A program made the position numbers and the translations under genes. 64,000 nt of DNA from Liolophura sinensis (lineage: Eukaryota; Mollusca; Polyplacophora; Chitonida; Chitonidae): NCBI RefSeq assembly GCF_032854445.1, contig NC_088301.1, positions 16,700,018-16,764,017 of the forward strand, written 5' to 3'. A model generated the notes under the pieces. That model searched no databases. It saw only the letters and a program-made list of their open reading frames with translations, and was not told the origin of the DNA. This document shows, piece after piece, positions 56,861-64,000 of this stretch. Position 1 is the stretch's first letter, and each line of letters begins with the position of its first letter.

Positions 56861-57635
56861 GCTACTCGAACCAAAAAAAACTTAAACCTCTTATTAGTGT
56901 TCGTTGAAAGATAATTACACAGTGATAGTTCACGAGCGCTAATTACCTCATTCATGAAACACTTTTGTCTGTAATAATTCCACACTAATACAAAAATGAC
57001 CCATTATGACACCTTCTTTAAGATGAACGATTCACATTATACATTTTTACAGTATTTACAGCCAACACGCAGGGAATTACCGCATTCTGTCCAGGGATAT
57101 TTCATGCCAACGGGTAGGTCACTATATTGTGATGTTGGTTTTGATGATAATTGCAATATGCAGAGACTAATCTTTTATTGTGGAGACGATGTTTGCTAAC
57201 AGCCAATGCACCTATGGAATTTGTAATAAATACTTTCTTCAAGTTTACCTTTTATAGCCTGCATGCAAGACTTATTTTAGACTGCGATATGAATATTCAT
57301 ATTTCTGTCTTTATTCCAGTGTTTACGTTTCCCATTTGTCTTTTCATATAACCACACTGTGAGCTTTCCAGTAACTAATGAATTCCAGCTGTAATGAACT
57401 AAGTATCACGGCTCACCTGGAACGGCAATTTTGACTCATAACTGTGACGAAAAAAATAGTATACAATAGTCAGATATATATTTTCCAGCTCATTTGGTAA
57501 TGGTAATCATGTTTATTTTAAAACGTATTTGTCCCTTCCAGAATACTTTAGTTTTCTAAAAAATAATGCCACACTGCAAAAAAATAGCTCTGTAATAGAT
57601 CTCCACAGCCACGGATGTTGATGTGGTATTATATA
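56861..57635. other. No recognised gene
   Basis: Short ORFs at 56996-57351 only; AT-rich. Ends at the TA target site of the Tc1-like element. Confidence 0.35.
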
Positions 57636-59133
57636 ATATCCAAAAAAAGAAACGCATAACCCGGTTTTTTGCGGAGGTGATGCAGTCTTTTCAATTATGC
57701 ATAACTAAATAAGAATTGCTATTCTGCAAATATTTTTTTACACAGATTAAGGAAGGGTCCATATCTAGACAACAAGGCCATCAACTTGAGGTAAGACACT
57801 CACAATGAGTCTCCCACTTGAGTGGAATGTCAGTATCTGTTGTGACCACCACGGGCACGAATAACAGTTCTGACACGCCTTGTCATGGACTGGATGAGAC
57901 GCTGGATAGAGGCCTGGGGAATGTTTTGCCGCTCCTCCTGCAAACATGCAACTTGCTCTTGAAGCGTTTGGGGTTGAGGTTGACGTTGGTGTAGACGTCG
58001 ATCAAGTTCATCCCACAGATGTTCAATTGGGTTAAGATCCAGGGAACGGGACTGCCAGGGTAGCACATTTACATTGTTTTCGGCGAGGAAGTCCCTTGTG
58101 ACACGTGCCGTGTGCGGTCTGGCGTTGTCCTGCTGGAACAACTCCCGCTGAACGTCAATGACAGGTAAGAGGTGTGGCTGCAGGATGGTGTCTCGGTAGC
58201 GTACGGCCGTAAGATTTCCCTGAACGTGGACAAGATTTGTACGACCAGTATACGATATTGCTGCCCACATCATCACACTCCCTCCACCAAATCTGTCCAC
58301 TTGGCGTACGCAGTTAGGGGTATAACGTTCGTGAGCACGTCTGTAAACCCGGTTTCTACCCTCACTTCACTGCAATAGGAATCTGGACTCATCACTGAAC
58401 CAAATGCGTCGCCAGTTGCGTAGATTCCATGCAGTCACGTTGTTACACCATCGGAGGCGATTGGCGCGATGGTGAGGACGCAACACGATCCCAACACAGG
58501 GCCTCATGTTCCCTCAGCCTGTTCCGCACTGTCTGACCTGATATCCTCCTCAGTCCCGGTATGCTGGCTGCTGTAGCACAACGGTCACGCAAATGGAGGA
58601 CCCTTATGTAGCGATCTTGGGCTGCTGTAGTGACACGTGGTCGACCTGAACGCCGACGGTCATTTGTTGTCCCAGTATTGTTGTAGCGGGCAGCAAGCCG
58701 TGAAATCGTGCTCTGGCTGACGTGTAGACACCTAGAAATGGACGATTGGGACTCTGCAGCTTGAAGTCTTCCAATGGCAATATTTCTTGTGACAGTGTCA
58801 AGACGTGGCATGTTGAATCAGCTTGAAAACACCACTTGAAAGACGCCGATTTCCGAAGTTGCGGTTTTATAGTCACACACTGCATGCTTTCCATGCTTAA
58901 GTTCGGCGTGTAAGACTGCACGTGATGCAGTGTGGTGCTGTAATTTTTACTTCTTCCAAAAACGGCCTCCAAACTCAACATTTTCAACCAAGACATGTTT
59001 TGAGGAATAAAATGTGTGCTAACTGTGACTATTAACAATATTAAAACACATTTTGCTCATGAAATGAAGACAAAATGTATTTATTTCATTTTAAAATAAA
59101 ACAAAACACCTATGCGTTTCTTTTTTTGGATAG
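57636..59133 (-). mobile_element. Tc1-like DNA transposon, complete ends (1498 bp)
   Basis: The ends form a perfect 22-bp inverted repeat (57637-57658 and 59111-59132; outer sequence TATCCAAAAAAAG). TA dinucleotides flank it at 57634-57635 and 59134-59135, the standard Tc1/mariner target duplication. The interior encodes a Tc1-type transposase on the minus strand, which is broken. Left-end sequence is nearly identical to the second copy at 63084. Confidence 0.95.
57830..58811 (-). pseudogene. Tc1-like transposase, broken
   Basis: Start MPRLDTVTRNIAIG at 58811, then a helix-turn-helix region (SISRCLHVSQSTISRLAARY) and a GRPRV motif, typical of the DNA-binding half. A ~14-bp deletion relative to the second copy, at about 58502-58505, shifts the frame after RNRLREH. 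A second lesion, TGA at 58367-58369, replaces an Arg codon. The catalytic half is otherwise well preserved: FSDESRF, GGGSVMMWAAIS, QQDNARPHTA and NPIEHLWDEL, ending HNRY at 57830. The catalytic Asp, Asp and Glu codons all survive, with 34 residues between the last two. The protein could not be made intact. Confidence 0.93.
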
Positions 59134-60534
59134 TATATTTACATCTCTGGTATTTCGAAATTTCTTGACAACCATTTCATTTACACGAAGGTGACTGGGT
59201 TTAGGAATGATTTAGAACGGAACCAATGGTAAATGTCTCCAGAATGTTATCTGCTAAACATGCTGTGACAAGACCACTTTGGAACGGCGCACTTTGTCTG
59301 GATCTTGAATAATTCACTTACAAGATGGTGTTTTACTGAGGTGGACAAAGCAAGTAATGTTAACCAATACAAGAGTACGGCACAACTGCTTACAAACGCC
59401 GTCCATTGACAAATTTATACTCTACACAAAACATTTTGCTTATCGATTCCTTTGAATTGTGCTCAAATGATCGTGTCTTATTTATATTTTCACTCTTTTC
59501 ATGTAAACGTAAAGAGATAAACCATGATTATAAAAAGGTTGTTTTTCGTTCAGTTCTATCCCAGCATTGGCCAGTGCGAACAAACATCCTGCATCATAGG
59601 CCGAATAACAGCCCATCAGTGGCCAAGAATTTGGCTTCTGAAAGTGCATAATTATGGCTTAACGCCACATCGATATGTAGCGGTCAAAAATCATTTGTGT
59701 TGTAGGCTTGTTGTAGGCATAAAACTTGATGATTGTTGTCTAATGGCGGTTGGGAATAATCCGCTGCAGTGTATTTAATGGTGAACTTAATATCGCCCAG
59801 ACATTCTATGGCAAAGTAAGCATTTCACATCTTTACAAGTTATTTCTCTTTCATTCATCTATTTTGGGACAGAACAAGGCGTCAGGGGTTTTATTCCCGC
59901 TGAATCACCTTATAGTTTGATCAAATCTGTATCGTGATTGCTTATAACGTTTTTCATTCGCACACCTACAATCCACCTCGTGCACCAGCGGCATTGGATT
60001 TCCAGTAGTTATGTGCTTAAATGCAGATACGCTGTATGAGAACTGTCGGCACTTGTAAGCGTATGAATCCAATGTGTGGACATCTGTGGGCGAGACTCAC
60101 CAAAGCTTTCCTCCAGAAATGGGCAAATCGATTAGCCGCGGGTTGTTGGCTGTAAACATTGCTGTGTAAACCATGACAAAAAGACAGTAAAGAGAATCTC
60201 AAGACAACCCTTAACAGGTCACGAGGTAACGTCAATTTCATCGTCATGCCAATATTTCTGAAACAGTAATAATAAAATATGCATGTGTGTTTACAGCTTC
60301 TTGATTCACTCGAACGGAACGATTAGTACTAAAATACTTATCTTTATGGATCATGTTGCCAACATGTGTCAGGATTTGTCCGCTTATCTATCAGTTTATA
60401 ATCCTGTACGCACCACCCCAACCCACACACACCTTAAATCACCTTCAAAGGGCAGTGTCATTTAGATAGAATATTTCTTTTTATATAGTACAATTTCTGC
60501 AGCGCTTGCAAACAAATAGGGTTTGTTGATTTCA
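59134..60534. other. No recognised gene
   Basis: ORFs at 59406-59778 and 60017-60247 have no recognisable domain. No repeat was identified. Confidence 0.35.
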
Positions 60535-60600
60535 ACACCGTGTTTATTGACCTGGAACGTCCTTAGTTGTTTACGACTGGTATTAATATGTCTGTTTCTA
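60535..60600 (+). repeat. RYIDD-family tail fragment
   Basis: TTATTGACCTGGAACGTCC, TTTACGACTGGTAT and AATATGTCTGTTTC match 35070-35125. It is cut on its right by the SINE-B copy that starts near 60602. Confidence 0.6.
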
Positions 60601-60601
60601 T

Positions 60602-60896
60602 CCTGGGTCGAGTCACACCTAAGATCTTAAAAGGGGTAGTTGTAACTTCTTCGCTTGGCGATAGTGCAACGACTGGTTGACCCGTATGGTATCATGATTC
60701 GTATCAGTATAATGGCCGGGGCGGGGCGGCTTACACGCCTTCAGTAAGGCGTCTCGGTGAAGCAGCACTAGATAAAAGAGCGGTGGGAATCCGTCCTGCA
60801 ACAAGAGGCACATTACATATACTTTAAGGATTCCTTCGCCGTCATATGACTGAAAAATTGTTAAGTCCGACGTTCAACCGCAAGCACTCACTCAAT
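60602..60896 (+). repeat. SINE-B, 5'-truncated
   Basis: Begins CTGGGTCGAGTCACACCTAAG and runs through CAACGACTGGTTGACCCG, GGTGAAGCAGCACTAGATAAAAG, GTCATATGACTG and the CAAGCACTCACTC tail. Within it, GTATGGTATCATGATTC expands the region before GTATCAGTATAATGG. Confidence 0.88.
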
Positions 60897-61721
60897 AAAC
60901 TGTTTCCTTATGGTGTTTGGGTTGTCATCACCAGATGACGTGATTTTCAATACAAAAATTGCACAACATAGTTTATCATTGATTTTTTTTATAGGGGTAA
61001 CTGGAGAACACGGTGTAAAATATCACCTTTACCCTTTCAGAAATAGGGTTCTGAAGAGGGATGGTCACGGGCGGGTAAAAAGTAGGTAAGAGGTTTGCTT
61101 TAGACTCACCACTATTGTCACTGTCCATGTGAAAAAAGAATTGTGAACATATTTGGACAAAAGCAGCGCACGTAAGAACACATTTTACTCGATTCAGTAA
61201 TAAAACTAAATGCAGGTATCTCATGTCAAAAACATCCTGTTTCAGGCAACATCCATTGCTTAGCACACCACCACACGTTGACCTCATTCCAAAGAATACA
61301 CATACATGTAGATCTTTCAATATCATTTATTTTTTGAGTGTTCACAGGGACCCAATATCAGTTATTGGTTTAACAGCATGAACGCATTGACGAGATTTTT
61401 CTGTTATGCTGTCCCATGGTAGATATTATCTAATAACTGGACAATATTGGGAATAAGATTTAATAGAAATGAAACTTTTCTTGGCAAGTTGTGTGTACCC
61501 CAAGAGAACAATGTACGTAAACGGTGGGTCAAGTGACACAATAAAGAGACGAAAAAGATTAAACCGGTTATCTGATTATCCCCATTGGGCTGTTAGGATA
61601 TTATTACCCGTAGTTTTCTCTATATTCCTTTTCTATTTTAGATCAGTGACACGTTTCCGAATGACCAGCCGCACGTTACCAGCGAGACCCATGTACATAT
61701 ACATGCACCTTAATGTCAGTA
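60897..61721. other. No recognised gene
   Basis: Minus ORF 60976-61326 (116 codons) and plus ORF 61469-61747 have no recognisable domain. Confidence 0.3.
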
Positions 61722-61957
61722 GGGGCCTCCGTGGCTCAGTCGGTTAGCGCGCTAGCGCAGCGAAATGACCCTGGAGTCTCTCACCAATGCGGTCGCTGTA
61801 AGTTCATAACCAGCTCATGCTGGCTTCCTCCGGGCTCCCCCGGGCTCCCCCGGGCTCCCCCGGGCTCTGCCCGGTTTCCTCCCACCATAATGCTGGCCGC
61901 CGTCGTATAAGTGAAATATTCTTGAGTACGGCGTAAAACACCAATCAAATAAATAAA
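61722..61957 (+). repeat. SINE-A (short form) with GC-rich internal expansion
   Basis: GGGGCCTCCGTGGCTCAGTCGG head with box A at 61732-61743 and a box B-like TAAGTTCATAACC at 61799-61811. It shares with 31371-31578 the loss of the middle segment. The CCCCGGGCTC motif is expanded to about four 10-bp units at 61829-61870. Flanks TAATGTCAGTA (61711-61721) and TAATATCACTA (61958-61968) look like a target duplication with two mismatches. The tail is AATCAAATAAATAAA. Confidence 0.93.
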
Positions 61958-61968
61958 TAATATCACTA

Positions 61969-63083
61969 GACTTCTACGACAACTCTACTTTTAGCTGAGG
62001 ACCTGACGACTCGGCTACAAATAAAGTTCAAAACATTTTTAAAAAAATGTATAAATTGCATTTCAGATGCGGCTTTGACTTGCATACAAATGTGCTTGTT
62101 AAACCAGTTAAGCAAGTTTGTAGTAAGTTACCAGCAATTTCAGTTGACAAATCGTACATACTGCTTTGTTAAACATGTTTACAGTCTCAACTTGCTGGGG
62201 TTGATGACCCTTAACGAGGCCATCAAACAATGGCCACGATAGTTAACGGTCCCATCAACATATATCGTGTGACGTTTTTCAGAGCAATGCGTATAAAACC
62301 ATGCTACAATGTTTTATGTGCGGCCTCACGTGGCTACTGTTTAAGGGTTTGTGACTTCCTTTTTGCTCCAGACTTGCCATGATATGTTTTAATGACTAGA
62401 TCTGACAGATTTTTTTTTACATCAATGCAAAACATGAAAACTGAAACGCTTTACCCAAGAAAAGGCAAATTGTAAATGTAAACTCACCATGGCACGCTTC
62501 AGTGGTAAGGTGTATAATTTAAAAAAAAATTTCTATCGGAAGAATATAAAAATGTGGGAACAATATGATACTGGCTACCTTTTTCATTTTGAAGAAAATG
62601 TTTTCGCTGTCTACTATCAGAAAGAAACGGATGGTTGAAAAGTTCCGGAGTTTGTTGTAGCACTCTCTATAACATGCAAAATGACAATTTAAAGACACCA
62701 AATAATACAACCTCACTTTTGATTGGAAACGGTAACAGCCAATTCATCATGTTATCACTTGCTTAGTGATTCTATACATCAACCTATAATGTGGCATTCT
62801 ATGTGCATGGGACAACAGATGTTACAGAGATCGAACACACAATGTCGCGTCAATCGTACCCCTCTAAAAGGCAAAACATGCTTGGGGTGACGTCGGTAAA
62901 CACATCCGCGGTTCCAGATTATAGACTTAACAGGGGCTTGATTGCTTAACGTTGATAGCATAGAGTCGCTTTCGATTTTTTAAAATGTTCACGAAATTGT
63001 TTGTTTTTTTTGAACCGCAACCATATACACAAACATCTATGCTTTTAAAACAGTACATTGGATAATTTATCGATGCTTATATA
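61969..63083. other. No recognised gene
   Basis: AT-rich spacer with short ORFs. It ends at the TA (63082-63083) preceding the second Tc1-like element. Confidence 0.35.
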
Positions 63084-64000
63084 CTATCCAAAAAAAGAAA
63101 CGCATAACCCGGTTTTTTGCGGAGGTGATGCAGTCTTTTCAATTATGCATAACTAAATAAGAATTGCTATTCTGCAAATATTTTTTTACACAGATTAAGG
63201 AAGGGTCCATATCTAGACAACAAGGCCATCAACTTGAGGTAAGACACTCACAATGAGTCTCCCACTTGAGTGGAATGTCAGTATCTGTTGTGACCACGAA
63301 TAACAGTTCTGACACGCCTTGTTATGAACTGGATGAGACGCTGGATACAGGCCTGGGGAATGTTCTGCCACTCCTCCTGCAAACATGTAACTTGCTCTTG
63401 AAGCGTTTGGGGTTGAGGTTGACGTTGGCGTAGACGTCGATCAAGTTCATCCCACAGATGCTCAATTGGGATAAGATCCAGGGAACGGGACGGCCAGGGT
63501 AGCACATTTACATTGTTTTCGGCGAGGAAGTCCCTTGTGACACGTGCCGTGTGCGGTCTGGCGTTGTCCTGCTGGAACAACTCCCGCTGAACGTCAATGA
63601 CAGGTAAGAGGTGTGGCTGCAGGATGGTGTCTCGGTAGCGTACGGCCGTAAGATTTCCCTGAACGTGGACAAGATTTGTACGACCAGTATACGATATTGC
63701 TGCCCACATCATCACACTCCCTCCACCAAATCTGTCCACTTGGCGTACGCAGTTAGGGGCATAACGTCCGTGAGCACGTCTGTAAACCCGGTTTCTACCA
63801 TCACGTCTCTGCAATAGGAATCTGGACTCATCACTGAACCAAATGCGTCGCCAGTTGCGTAGATTCCATGCAGGCACGTTGTTACACCATCGGAGGCGAT
63901 TGGCGCGATGGTGAGGACGCAGCACGATCCCAACATAGGGCCGCCTGGCTCTCAGTCCATGTTCCCTCAGCCTGTTCCGCACTGTCTGACCTGATATCCT
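63084..64000 (-). mobile_element. Tc1-like transposon, second copy, truncated by window end
   Basis: Starts CTATCCAAAAAAAG after a TA and follows the 57636 copy base for base for long stretches, including the same distance (194 bp) from the element end to the transposase stop. The other terminal repeat lies outside the window. Differences from copy 1 are few. Confidence 0.94.
63278..64000 (-). CDS. Tc1-like transposase (DD34E), 5' end outside window
   Basis: This enzyme class excises and inserts its element at TA sites in the nucleus, acting on the terminal repeats. The visible 240 codons are uninterrupted and contain the whole catalytic domain. Catalytic residues: Asp in FSDESRF (codon 63830-63832), Asp in QQDNARPHTA (63566-63568) and Glu in PIEHLWDEL (63461-63463). 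There are 34 residues between the last two, the Tc1 pattern. The glycine-rich GGGSVMMWAAIS box is present. A 9-bp in-frame deletion near the C-terminus removes ARG-type residues compared with copy 1. The helix-turn-helix and start codon lie beyond position 64000, so intactness of the full gene cannot be judged. This is the one protein here that might still be functional. Confidence 0.92.
   Translation of the reverse strand, partial: RISGQTVRNRLREHGLRARRPYVGIVLRPHHRANRLRWCNNVPAWNLRNWRRIWFSDESRFLLQRRDGRNRVYRRAHGRYAPNCVRQVDRFGGGSVMMWAAISYTGRTNLVHVQGNLTAVRYRDTILQPHLLPVIDVQRELFQQDNARPHTARVTRDFLAENNVNVLPWPSRSLDLIPIEHLWDELDRRLRQRQPQPQTLQEQVTCLQEEWQNIPQACIQRLIQFITRRVRTVIRGHNRY

Noticed and set aside
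58604-59038. 144-codon minus ORF overlapping the transposase
   Set aside because: It is out of frame with the transposase start region, which has clear helix-turn-helix motifs; the longer ORF is incidental.

Overview
This window is repeat-rich, AT-rich eukaryotic DNA. It most likely comes from a lophotrochozoan, probably a mollusc. The strongest evidence is the repeats: two tRNA-derived SINE families of a kind I know from bivalve and gastropod genomes occur again and again on both strands. They appear beside Ty3/gypsy fragments, a Tc1-like transposon and degraded RYIDD-type reverse transcriptases. Open reading frames are short, there is no operon-like packing or Shine-Dalgarno pattern, and I see no complete host gene. 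The naming of the host group is inference; the repeats themselves are seen directly.

Layout. 1-7800: mostly unassigned DNA with a 59-bp tandem array (2661-3695), a THAP-like zinc-finger fragment (4151-4222) and the first SINE-B. 7813-9296: a broken Ty3/gypsy pol carrying two SINE-B insertions, each with a perfect target-site duplication. 9480-10380: a degenerate ~140-bp satellite. 11130-17950: SINE pieces, an 18/19-bp array (12853-13226) and the first copy of a dispersed family (FamD). 18530-20640: a decayed reverse transcriptase and a FamG copy split by a full-length SINE-B. 23722-24474: a solo LTR with a 5-bp duplication. 26016-26463: a 32-bp array. 29139-31230: a second, more damaged gypsy pol. 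31371-31578: a young SINE-A. 33484-35135: the best preserved RYIDD reverse transcriptase. 37556-53110: dispersed low-copy families, several forming inverted or direct pairs (FamH, FamJ, FamK). 55133-56302: two SINE-B relatives and an 84-bp repeat. 57636-59133 and 63084-64000: two nearly identical Tc1-like elements, the second cut by the window end.

How the parts relate. This is a layered record of insertions rather than a set of cooperating genes. Gypsy pol and reverse-transcriptase fragments are the oldest layer. SINEs were inserted into them later. The Tc1-like copies and the short SINE-A subfamily look youngest. SINEs need reverse transcriptase supplied from elsewhere; nothing here shows which element supplies it. 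The only protein that could still be functional is the partial transposase at the right edge. I found no CRISPR array, rRNA gene or convincing free-standing tRNA gene, and I do not claim a new biological system. Family names SINE-A, SINE-B and FamC to FamK are my own labels for groups defined by comparison inside this window.
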